From positions 1 through 40,167 of the IMG/VR virus record IMGVR_UViG_3300022744_000054: a stretch of 40,167 nt of DNA; one strand, written 5' to 3'. Of the stretch, positions 28,768 through 36,304 are shown in pieces. The stretch is from a virus. A model generated the notes under the pieces. The model had not been told where the DNA came from, searched no databases, and was given only the letters and a program-made list of their open reading frames with translations. The position numbers and the translations under genes are program-made. Each line of letters opens with the position of its first letter. The first letter of the stretch is position 1.

Positions 28768-29141
28768 CCATCGCCGATACCGTACCGTTCCAGCCCCGTG
28801 GCAACACGATCCGCATCGCGGGCGTCACCGCCGGGCCGCCCACGGGCGTGCAAGTGCCGGTGTTCCCCAATGCCGACGCTAACGGGCAGAGCACCACCAA
28901 CCTCAACTTCCGTATCCGCAACACCTCGCTGACCGCTGACGTGGCCGTAGGCTACGGCGAGACAGCGGCGCTGGCGACCACCAACGCGTCGGTGCCTGCG
29001 GCCGCCGGCACGGGGACCAAGTCGCTGTCGCTTGGTCCGGGCCAGACCGAGGTCTATACGCTCCCGGCCGGCACGTTCTTCAGCGTGCTGTCGGTCGGCG
29101 TCGCGGCGAACGTGGACATCACCCCGGGCGAGGGGGCGTAA
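28764..29141 (+). CDS. Small beta-rich virion protein, possible head decoration
   Basis: A 125-residue protein, beta-rich and low in charge, with many Thr, Ala, Gly and Val (NLNFRIRNTSLTADVAVGYGETAALATT). There are no Cys residues and no signal peptide. Leader AGGAGCTACAGA precedes the ATG. It lies between portal and the fibre-like gene and overlaps both. A capsid decoration or fibre-base role fits the composition and site, but no family was recognised. Confidence 0.5.
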   Translation: MTIADTVPFQPRGNTIRIAGVTAGPPTGVQVPVFPNADANGQSTTNLNFRIRNTSLTADVAVGYGETAALATTNASVPAAAGTGTKSLSLGPGQTEVYTLPAGTFFSVLSVGVAANVDITPGEGA

Positions 29142-31585
29142 TGACGCAGCACAGCGGCTCCGCACGGCACGGCCCATCGCGCGCTGGACAGGCCGCGCAG
29201 GCTGGCGGCTTTCCGTCGGCCGGGCTGTCGTTCGCCGCGCCGCTGACGACCTCGCTCGTGCCGTCTGTAGCCGCTGGCTCCAACGTGCCTACCTACTCGC
29301 GCGCCACGGCCGCGTACGTGCAGGATCACGAGGGCGTGCAGCGGCTGGTGCTTGCGAACGAAGCGCGCTTTTGGGGTGCTAGGCGTGTCTACAATCAGGT
29401 GCCGACTAACAGCCAGAACCCCAACAGCGCGGGGTTCACCAACGGTGACGTGACGGTGACCGTCGCGTCTGGTGAGACAAACCCGCACGGTGGCGGCAGC
29501 GCGTATCAAGTGCTTGAAGGCTCGGCCGGTACGGCGGTGCTCAGCATGACGCCACTTGCCGCCAACGCTAACGCGATCACAATCGCGGGGTCGATGACCG
29601 TCAAGTACGGCGGCACCGCGCCCAACCCGTGGGTCTTGCTGCGCATCGTCGATACGACTGGTTTTGGTAATGGGCGCGCGTGGTTCAACCTGCAAACAGG
29701 CACCGTGGGCAGCACCGCCACTACGGTCGGGGTCAACACGCCAACCGTGGTGGGTACGCCCGCCATGGCGGCTCTTGGCAATGGCTGGTATCGGCTCAAG
29801 CTCGTTGTGAGCTTCACGGCCGCCGCCGGGAGCACGTACTGCGTGCGCTACACCAGCGCGAGCGCCGACGCCAGCAACACGCGCGTCTCCAACAGTACCA
29901 CGCTGTTCGCGGCGGCGCAGTTTGAGGATGTTACCGGGCAGTCAGTGCAGACGGTTGCGGAGTACGTCAGCGTGGGCATCACGGCAACGCCGTACCAAGG
30001 CGCGAATGTCGATGGCGTGCAGTACCTCGACACGGTGCGGTTGCATACGCAGAACCAGATAACGCAGTCTGTAGACATAAGCAACGCCGCGTGGACGAAG
30101 ACAGCGTCTTCAATCACAGGCCCGTTCGCCGCTTTTGACGGCTCGTTGACCGCATGGAAGCTCGTTGATACGGTGGCGAACACGCAGCACGTTTTCTATC
30201 AAGGCGGCAATGCCGCGCTCCCCCAAGGCACGCCGGTCACCGTCGAAATTGATGTCAAACGCGCCGACTATCGCTACGCGGAACTGCAAGCCAAGGACCA
30301 GTCGTTCGCACAGCTTTTCAGTGTGCGCATTGACTTCAACAATCCCACCTTTGCGGGGCTGCTTGCTTCGGCACTTGGTGGGCCACCCACCCCTACGGTT
30401 TACGGTATCACCGACCTAGGAGGAGGTTGGTACAGATTGTCGGTGACGGGTGTTTTCACACTATCCACCCCTCAAGTATTTATCCACCCGCTGCTGCAAA
30501 ACGATATCGGGGCGAACGCTTTTGCCGGGACAGGCTCCAGCGGGACGTTGTTTGCTCGTCCAACTTTGCGTGGCGGCACCCCATCCTTCCTTTCGACCTA
30601 CGTCCCTACCACCACCGCAGCCGTCGGCCCGACCGACACCGGCACCACCGCGCCGATCCCGGCGACGACGTTGCTGGGGTATCTGGCCGAGGCCGCAGGC
30701 ACGCAGCTTGTGACACCGACAGCCGCGATCCGCAACATGACCGACGGAAGCTGGACGCTCGGGGCGACGATGACGCGCGCCTTCACCAGCACTGGCGTGG
30801 ATGGTGTGCCGACCTCCGCTACACGCCTCACTGCTGGCGCTGTCGCGGCTACCAACACCATCACCCAGACGCTTGTAGCCGCAGCCTCCAGCCGCACGTA
30901 TTCTTGCTACATCCGCCGCGTGACGGGCACTGGGCCTGTTCGGTTGACGCAGGACAACTTCACCGGCGGTACTGACATCAGCGGCTCGCTCGTACCGGGG
31001 CAATGGGTTCGCGTGTCGTTCAACGCAGCTATCCTCAACGCGCAGTTCGGCATCAAGATCGACACCAGCGGCGACGCTATTGATGTGGACTTCAACCAGT
31101 TTGAAGCAGCAAGTGCCGCACTGAATCTTTCTTACACCAGCCCAATGGCTACAACGGGGGCAAGTCGCAATACAGACAACCTTTCGTATGTTGTTGCTGG
31201 CAACATAAACGGCACACTGGGAAGCGCTTACGTAGAGTGGCAGACCTCCCTTGTGGCGAACAACGGCGCGATGATAGGTTCTGGTGGCACCGTTTTGGGT
31301 ATGGGGGGTGCGAATGTTGACTATAGCTACGACAACACAACCTTCTTGAATGCCGCTGCCGGGGTGGCAGCATTCACGTCGTATAAGTCGGCCGTGTCGT
31401 GGGGTGGAGGCGCTAGATCGCTGGTCCGAGGGGGTTCTGCCTTACAAACTGGAGTGTTTGATGGGGACTTTAACCTAGCGGGTATATCCCCCGGCAGCGC
31501 TCCCGCTGCTTCACTGATTCAACGCAATCTTCGCATCTATAGCCAAAAGCTGACCGACGCTCAACTCACCGCAATGGTGGCCTGA
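29141..31585 (+). CDS. Large repetitive fibre/head-spike-like protein with carbohydrate-binding-type modules
   Basis: An 814-residue protein. It opens with PTYSRATAAYVQDHEGVQRLVLANEARFWGARRVYN, a motif I have seen in phage receptor-binding or head-fibre proteins. It then has repeated beta-sandwich-like modules marked by NGWYRLKLVVSF, GGWYRLSVTGVF, DISNAAWTKT and similar units. The C-terminus ends in a lectin-like segment (GTLGSAYVEWQTSLVANNGAMIG). It may bind host glycans. Base composition drops at about 30,100-30,600 and 31,100-31,560, indicating domain exchange. Its place between portal and scaffold, away from the tail genes, is unusual. The role is inferred. Confidence 0.6.
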   Translation: MTQHSGSARHGPSRAGQAAQAGGFPSAGLSFAAPLTTSLVPSVAAGSNVPTYSRATAAYVQDHEGVQRLVLANEARFWGARRVYNQVPTNSQNPNSAGFTNGDVTVTVASGETNPHGGGSAYQVLEGSAGTAVLSMTPLAANANAITIAGSMTVKYGGTAPNPWVLLRIVDTTGFGNGRAWFNLQTGTVGSTATTVGVNTPTVVGTPAMAALGNGWYRLKLVVSFTAAAGSTYCVRYTSASADASNTRVSNSTTLFAAAQFEDVTGQSVQTVAEYVSVGITATPYQGANVDGVQYLDTVRLHTQNQITQSVDISNAAWTKTASSITGPFAAFDGSLTAWKLVDTVANTQHVFYQGGNAALPQGTPVTVEIDVKRADYRYAELQAKDQSFAQLFSVRIDFNNPTFAGLLASALGGPPTPTVYGITDLGGGWYRLSVTGVFTLSTPQVFIHPLLQNDIGANAFAGTGSSGTLFARPTLRGGTPSFLSTYVPTTTAAVGPTDTGTTAPIPATTLLGYLAEAAGTQLVTPTAAIRNMTDGSWTLGATMTRAFTSTGVDGVPTSATRLTAGAVAATNTITQTLVAAASSRTYSCYIRRVTGTGPVRLTQDNFTGGTDISGSLVPGQWVRVSFNAAILNAQFGIKIDTSGDAIDVDFNQFEAASAALNLSYTSPMATTGASRNTDNLSYVVAGNINGTLGSAYVEWQTSLVANNGAMIGSGGTVLGMGGANVDYSYDNTTFLNAAAGVAAFTSYKSAVSWGGGARSLVRGGSALQTGVFDGDFNLAGISPGSAPAASLIQRNLRIYSQKLTDAQLTAMVA

Positions 31586-32151
31586 TGCTCTACTACGTGA
31601 AGACCCCCACCGACGAACTCGTGTACGACGACGTGGAGTTGTCAGCCGCCGACGCAGCCAAGCGCGCGACTTTCCTCACGCGTGTAGCAAACATCCAAGC
31701 GTGGCTAGACGCGAACCCCGGCACCAAGTTCAGCACGCTGTCAGGCGCTGCCCTGATCACCTACAACGCGGTCGTCAACTTCCTCAAGACTGCGGGCGCG
31801 TCGTTCATCCTGACGCACGTCGTGCAGCGTGGCGGCACTGCGCAGACCCCGGGCCAGATCAACCTGTCCACAGCGACCTACGCCGCCATGTGGGATGGCA
31901 AGCAGCCGTACGTTCGCACGTTGCTAGGCGCGTTCCCGGCCAGTGGCATCAGCTTCATGGGCTGGCCCCAGACCGACGTGCCGCCCGACCCCCCGACGCC
32001 ACCGACGCAGGCGCAGATCGACGCGGCGGTCGCGGCGGCGGCAGCCAAACAGGCGGCGCAGGCTCAGTGGCGCATCGACGCGCAGGCGCAGATGCAGCTC
32101 GGAATCTCAACCTATCAGGCGTGGATCGCCACGCACCCGTACCCGCTTTAA
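31585..32151 (+). CDS. Protein following the fibre gene, possible fibre assembly or base protein
   Basis: A 188-residue protein starting MLYYVKTPTDELVYDDVELSAADAAKRATF. The end has a Pro-rich hinge (DVPPDPPTPPTQAQ) and a long Ala/Gln helix. It overlaps the fibre gene stop by one base. Small genes after fibres often encode assembly chaperones, but I recognise no chaperone domain. The TAA stop is the centre of an octamer CTTTAAAG, and a hairpin follows. Confidence 0.55.
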   Translation: MLYYVKTPTDELVYDDVELSAADAAKRATFLTRVANIQAWLDANPGTKFSTLSGAALITYNAVVNFLKTAGASFILTHVVQRGGTAQTPGQINLSTATYAAMWDGKQPYVRTLLGAFPASGISFMGWPQTDVPPDPPTPPTQAQIDAAVAAAAAKQAAQAQWRIDAQAQMQLGISTYQAWIATHPYPL

Positions 32152-32154
32152 AGT

Positions 32155-32177
32155 TTGGCGCACAATAGCGCCAATTT
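32155..32177 (+). terminator. Hairpin after the fibre-associated gene
   Basis: TTGGCGC (32155-32161), loop ACAATA, GCGCCAA (32168-32174) then TTT. A seven-pair stem with a short T-run, likely a weak terminator or attenuator directly after a CTTTAAAG octamer. Confidence 0.55.
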
Positions 32178-32212
32178 CCCGGGCCTCCCGGCCCTCAACC
32201 TAGGAGCTTCAA

Positions 32213-32947
32213 ATGTCAACAGCAATCACGCTTCTCGCCGCCGGGAAGGTTTCCGACCCGATCCCGGTAACCCCCCTGCAATCCCTCATGGCCGCGCCGC
32301 AGGTGCTTGGCGGCACGGTCCTCATCGAACAGGCCCCGACCCAGAACGGCCCGTGGAACACGGTCGCCTCGGCGCAGGGCTTCGCGCAATCGGCCCGCCC
32401 GCTGGTCAACTCATGGTTCCGCGTCACGGCAGCGACGCAGGCCGGCGTCATCGCCGTCTCCGATATCGGTGCCGGCTCCGGCGGCGGCACCAACTTCGAC
32501 TCCATCGTCAACTGCCAAGTGCCGCTGGCGTCGCCCAACAGCACGTCCGAGGTGGTGCTGGCGACCTTCCGTCTGCCGCCGCTGCTGCTCAAGCCCAACT
32601 TCCGTTGCCGCATCCGCGCCACGGCGTCTTTCACCAACAACGTCAACGCCAAGACGCTCCAGTGCCGCATGAACGGCCTCACCGGCACGTTGTTCTTCCA
32701 GAGCCCGGCGCTGGCCTCCAACGCCAACTACGCCTTCGAAGCCGACTTCGTTGGTATCGGCGACGGTGCCACGCTCAAGGGCCTCGGCTCCGGCGCGACC
32801 GGCGGTTTCGGCCTGTCCACCACCGCCCTGACCACGCTCGCTCGTGACTACATCAACAACGAGACTGAGATTGTGGTCACCTGCACCAAGGCGACCGGCA
32901 CGGACACGTTCCAGCTCGACTCGTTGTACGTCGACCTGCAACAGTAA
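32213..32947 (+). CDS. Beta-rich virion protein of unknown function
   Basis: A 244-residue protein, low in charge and beta-rich (FRCRIRATASFTNNVNAKTLQCRMNGLTGTLFFQ). It has an N-terminal segment that looks like a small Ig-like or fibre-base domain (GGTVLIEQAPTQNGPWNTVA). AGGAGCTTCAAATG provides the ribosome site. It could be a decoration or fibre-attachment protein of the head. No family was recognised. Confidence 0.5.
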   Translation: MSTAITLLAAGKVSDPIPVTPLQSLMAAPQVLGGTVLIEQAPTQNGPWNTVASAQGFAQSARPLVNSWFRVTAATQAGVIAVSDIGAGSGGGTNFDSIVNCQVPLASPNSTSEVVLATFRLPPLLLKPNFRCRIRATASFTNNVNAKTLQCRMNGLTGTLFFQSPALASNANYAFEADFVGIGDGATLKGLGSGATGGFGLSTTALTTLARDYINNETEIVVTCTKATGTDTFQLDSLYVDLQQ

Positions 32948-33035
32948 GCCAGCAGCTACAAGACCTTCTCTTTAAACCGGCAGTCACGGGCACCCGTTCC
33001 CGATATAGCGGGGGTTTCAACCAAGGAGCCTTTCC
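32948..33035. promoter_or_regulatory. Leader of the scaffold-coat genes
   Basis: An 88-base gap with a near-octamer CTTTAAAC (32970-32977), a small hairpin ACGGG-CA-CCCGT (32986-32997) and AAGGAG before the scaffold ATG. No clear sigma70 promoter is seen. It may hold a processing or activator-dependent signal for late capsid expression. Confidence 0.4.
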
Positions 33036-33941
33036 ATGGACCAGCAAGACAACCAGCTACCCGTCACTGATGACTTGACCGGGGATATGCCTGACGACAA
33101 CGGCGAGCTGAACGGCTCGACGACCGGTGGCACAGGCACGCCGGATGCAGCAGATCAGCAGCACAACGAGGAAACAGACGAGCAGAAAAACGCCCGGATC
33201 GCCGCCGAGGCTGCCCAGCGTTCCGCTGAGCGCGCCGCACGTGCGCAGTCCAAGATCAACCAACGCATGGCCGAGCTGACCGCTGAGAAGCGCGCAGCGG
33301 AGCAGCGTGCCGCCGACGCCTTGGCGCTGGCCCAGCAGGCGATGCAGAATCGCGCTGCTGGGCCAGCGCCGCAGCAAGACGACCCGCTGGCTCCACCCGT
33401 GCGTGGTGCGGAGGAGTCTTATGAGGACTTCGTCATCCGCAAGGCCGTGCATCAGAACCGGGTCGAGATGTTCCGGGTGATGCAGGCCCGCGATCAGCAG
33501 GCCCAGCAGATTGCGCAGCAGACCGCTGCGCAGGCGAGCGAGGCCGCCATCGCCAAGGCGTACGCGGAGCGGCACGCGAAAGCGGCAGCCGCCATCCCCG
33601 ACTTCGCCGAGGTGATGGAGGACGCGGACGTGCAGGTGCCCAACGCGGTCGCGCGGGCGCTTCGCACGATGGAGGACGGCCCGGTGGTGGCGTACCACCT
33701 GCAAAAGAACCCGGCCCTCGTGGCCCAGTTCGCGGGTGCGGACCCCATCGCGCAGTTGGTCGTTCTGGGCAAGATCGCCGCATCGTTGAAGACCTCGTCT
33801 ACCGACGCATCAGCTCAACCATCGTCCGCGCCAGCGCCCGGACGCCCTGTCGGTTCCTCCAGCGGGGGTGGCGGCAACGCCGACTCCCCGCCCGAGGACA
33901 CCGGGGCGTACATGCGCTGGGCGGCAAAACACATGAGGTAA
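33036..33941 (+). CDS. Scaffolding protein
   Basis: A 301-residue acidic and helical protein rich in Gln, Ala and Glu, with low complexity at both ends. The N-terminus is Asp/Gly/Thr-rich. The middle is coiled coil (QSKINQRMAELTAEKRAAEQRAADALALAQQAMQN). The C-terminus ends in a charged helix (DTGAYMRWAAKHMR), as expected for the coat-binding end of P22-type scaffolds. Position immediately before the coat gene is the main support. It directs prohead assembly and leaves before DNA packaging. Confidence 0.8.
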   Translation: MDQQDNQLPVTDDLTGDMPDDNGELNGSTTGGTGTPDAADQQHNEETDEQKNARIAAEAAQRSAERAARAQSKINQRMAELTAEKRAAEQRAADALALAQQAMQNRAAGPAPQQDDPLAPPVRGAEESYEDFVIRKAVHQNRVEMFRVMQARDQQAQQIAQQTAAQASEAAIAKAYAERHAKAAAAIPDFAEVMEDADVQVPNAVARALRTMEDGPVVAYHLQKNPALVAQFAGADPIAQLVVLGKIAASLKTSSTDASAQPSSAPAPGRPVGSSSGGGGNADSPPEDTGAYMRWAAKHMR

Positions 33942-33945
33942 TACC

Positions 33946-35187
33946 ATGCCAAATGCATACCAGAACCCGGTGATGTACACCAACGAGTGCCTGCGCATTC
34001 TGAAGAACGACATCATCCTCGGCAAGAAGGTCAGCCGGAAGCACCAGCAGGAGTTCGGCAAGGACGAGATGAAGATCGGCGACACCTTGAACGTGCGCCG
34101 CCCGGCGCGCTTCACGGTGTCGTCCGGTGCTTCGTTCGCGCCGCAGGACTACGTCGAAACCAGCGTCCCGCTGGTGGTCAACCAGCAGCGCCACGTAGAC
34201 ACCGCCTTCACCTCGGCCGACATGACGTTGAAGCTGCAAGACTTCAGCAACCGCGTCCTGCGCCCCAAGGTGATCCAGCTCTGCGCCCAGATCGACATCG
34301 ACGGCTACGTCAACGCGAAGAACACCGTGGGCAACCTCACCGGCACCGCCGGCACGGCCCCCAACGCGTTCTCGTTCCTGACCGATATCGGCAAGAAGCT
34401 GGACGACTTCTCGACCCCGCGCGACGGCAACCGCTACTACGTGCTCGACCCCGCGTCGAACGCGTCGCAGATCGGCGCTGTGTCGGGCCTGTTCAACCCG
34501 CAGACCAAGATCGGCAACCAGTACAACGAGGGCGTGTTCGTTGACGCGACCAATACCCTCGGCCTCAAGATCGCAATGACGCAGAACGTGGCCCGCCACA
34601 CCGTCGGCGCGCTCGGCGGCACCCCGCTGATCAACGGCGCGAATCAGGCGCTCACCAGCGGCTGGTCCAACACCTACGCGCTGATCACCGACGGCTGGAC
34701 CGCCGCAGCGGCTCAGCGCCTGAACGCTGGCGATATCTTCACCATCGCCAACGTGTTCAGCGTGAACCCCGTGACTCGCCAGTCCACCGGCCAGCTCATG
34801 CAGTTCTGCGTGGTGTCGGCCGCGTCCTCGGACGCCTCGGGCAACCTGACCGCTGTCGTGTCCCCGGCACCGATCAGCGCCGGGCCGTTCCAGAACATCA
34901 ACGCGGCCCCTGCTGACAATGCTGCGCTGACGATCAACGGCACCGCAGCCACCAGCTACGTGCGCAACATCGCGTGGCACGAGGACGCTTTCGAGCTGGC
35001 CGTGGTCAAGATGCAAGACCTCGCCATGTTCGGCGGCTGGGGTGCGGTTCGCTCCGACGAGGGCTTCAGCATCCGCGTGTTCCGTCAGGCGGCCATCAGC
35101 TCCGACACCGTGGGCAACCGCGTTGACGTGCTGTACGGCTGGGCGACCGTGTACCCCGAGCAGGCAACGCAACAGGTCGGCGCGTAA
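33946..35187 (+). CDS. Major capsid protein, P22 coat-like (HK97 fold)
   Basis: A 413-residue protein, close to the 430 residues of P22 gp5. Typical features are NAYQNPVMYTNECLRILKNDIILGKKVSR at the N-terminus, IGDTLNVRRPARFTV, VNQQRHVDTAFTSADMTLKL and FSNRVLRPKVIQLCAQID, matching P22-type coat proteins. GAGGTAA precedes the ATG. A perfect stem-loop follows at 35205-35230. This gene is expected to be the most expressed late product. Confidence 0.92.
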   Translation: MPNAYQNPVMYTNECLRILKNDIILGKKVSRKHQQEFGKDEMKIGDTLNVRRPARFTVSSGASFAPQDYVETSVPLVVNQQRHVDTAFTSADMTLKLQDFSNRVLRPKVIQLCAQIDIDGYVNAKNTVGNLTGTAGTAPNAFSFLTDIGKKLDDFSTPRDGNRYYVLDPASNASQIGAVSGLFNPQTKIGNQYNEGVFVDATNTLGLKIAMTQNVARHTVGALGGTPLINGANQALTSGWSNTYALITDGWTAAAAQRLNAGDIFTIANVFSVNPVTRQSTGQLMQFCVVSAASSDASGNLTAVVSPAPISAGPFQNINAAPADNAALTINGTAATSYVRNIAWHEDAFELAVVKMQDLAMFGGWGAVRSDEGFSIRVFRQAAISSDTVGNRVDVLYGWATVYPEQATQQVGA

Positions 35188-35204
35188 GCACTGACCGTCA
35201 ACCG

Positions 35205-35230
35205 TACCCCGGGGCTACAGCCCCGGGGTA
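35205..35230 (+). terminator. Perfect hairpin after the coat gene
   Basis: TACCCCGGGGC (35205-35215), loop TACA, GCCCCGGGGTA (35220-35230), eleven perfect pairs, then TTTC. The weak T-run suggests partial termination or protection of the coat mRNA 3' end. A GGCTACA heptamer spans the end of the left arm and the whole loop. Confidence 0.7.
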
Positions 35231-35247
35231 TTTCAAGGAGAAGTGAA

Positions 35248-35631
35248 ATGAGCAACGCAGACATCATCACGCAGGGGCAGCCCGCGCTCGACTTCAGCGA
35301 TCTGGTTGTGCCGCCATCTGGCACCGCTGAGGACGACTACGAGCCGCCCAAGCACGTGTTCTACGGCAAGAAAGACCCGCGCACCGGGCGCATGGAGAAG
35401 GAGCCGGTGTATGTGCACCAGTCGTACCCCAAGATGCTGTACAAGCTGGAGGCCGGCCGCATCCGCATCACGCAGGTGAACGACGAGCGGGCCTTCAAGG
35501 TCTACAGCAAGGACGGCTGGTCGGAGAGCCCGGCCGAGTTCGGCTATATCGGCGCGCCGTCGCAGGAGGAAATCCTCGACGCCAAGGAGGCCGCGTTCGC
35601 CGCCGCCGAGCGTACTGGGGAGGCCGCCTGA
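35248..35631 (+). CDS. Small virion-region protein with YPxxLYK motif
   Basis: A 127-residue protein. The core HQSYPKMLYKLEAGRIRITQVNDERAFKVYSKDGWSESPAEFG resembles a short domain common in phage structural regions (YP-x2-LYK then DGW and PAE). AAGGAG precedes the ATG. The following gene carries a shorter version of the same core, so the two may be related by duplication. The role is not known. Confidence 0.65.
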   Translation: MSNADIITQGQPALDFSDLVVPPSGTAEDDYEPPKHVFYGKKDPRTGRMEKEPVYVHQSYPKMLYKLEAGRIRITQVNDERAFKVYSKDGWSESPAEFGYIGAPSQEEILDAKEAAFAAAERTGEAA

Positions 35632-35849
35632 TGAGCTACCCCCGCACGCTGTACAAGCTCCCCGAGGGCGCGACCGCGTCCGTCTCGACCATGGTTCAGA
35701 ACTTGGACGAGCACGACGCGGCCCTGCTGGACGGCTGGCACGACGATCCGGCCTGTGGCGCGCTTCCGGCCCCGGATGAGGCTGCCCTCTCAACCGAGCC
35801 CGGAGCGCCTGCTGGCGGCGATTCTGGCGCGTCTGGGGAGGGTTCCTGA
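35631..35849 (+). CDS. Short relative of the preceding protein
   Basis: A 72-residue protein starting MSYPRTLYKLPEGATASVSTMVQNLDEHDAALLDGWHDDPA, which lines up with the core of the upstream gene. The rest is a Pro/Gly/Ala/Ser-rich tail. TGATG coupling links it to both neighbours. The function is unknown. Confidence 0.6.
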   Translation: MSYPRTLYKLPEGATASVSTMVQNLDEHDAALLDGWHDDPACGALPAPDEAALSTEPGAPAGGDSGASGEGS

Positions 35850-36289
35850 TGAGCGTCGCACCTATCCGCCGCAGCGACGAGTTCCTGTTCGACCCCAGTT
35901 CCGTGGCCGAGCCCGACGCCGCCCCGGCGTTCCCGTTCCGGGCCGTTCAGGACATCGTCATCATCGAACAGCTCGTCAAGGACAAGAGCGCGGGCGGGAT
36001 CGCGCTCTTGGACGACGGCCGCAAGTACCCCTGCGGCCGTGTCGTGGCGCACGGCCCGGGCCGCACGTACGCGTTCTACATGGACGCGAACGGCAACACG
36101 CAGGCCGGGCACACCGTCCCCATGCAAATCAAGGTCGGGGACTGGGTCGTGTTCGGGCGCTACAACTCCGGCGGCGAGCCCATCGAAGTCGATGGCAAGA
36201 AGTACCTCATGTGCAGGGAAGGCGATATCGGTCTGGTCGCGCTGAGCGGCGAGCCCGAGGTCAAGCTCTGCCCCAACCCCGCTGGCTAA
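35849..36289 (+). CDS. GroES-like (Cpn10) co-chaperonin
   Basis: A 146-residue protein. Residues 31-132 match the Cpn10 barrel: RAVQDIVIIEQLVKDKSAGGIALLDDGRKYPCGRVVAHGPGR, then IKVGDWVVFGRY and KYLMCREGDIGLVAL. KDKSAGGIALLDDG is the mobile-loop region that would contact host GroEL. There is an extra 30-residue N-terminal stretch and an insert around residues 73-92. T4 Gp31 sets the precedent for a phage co-chaperonin that folds coat protein; here the gene lies close to the coat gene. It starts by TGATG overlap. Confidence 0.85.
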   Translation: MSVAPIRRSDEFLFDPSSVAEPDAAPAFPFRAVQDIVIIEQLVKDKSAGGIALLDDGRKYPCGRVVAHGPGRTYAFYMDANGNTQAGHTVPMQIKVGDWVVFGRYNSGGEPIEVDGKKYLMCREGDIGLVALSGEPEVKLCPNPAG

Positions 36290-36304
36290 CAGGGAGCCGC
36301 CGAC

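Noticed and set aside
29141-31585. Diversity-generating retroelement target (variable repeat) in the fibre gene
   Set aside because: No reverse transcriptase, accessory protein or template repeat was found in the window.
33799-35172. Long minus-strand frame opposite the coat gene
   Set aside because: Low-complexity Val/Arg/His-rich shadow with no start signal, opposite a clear coat protein.
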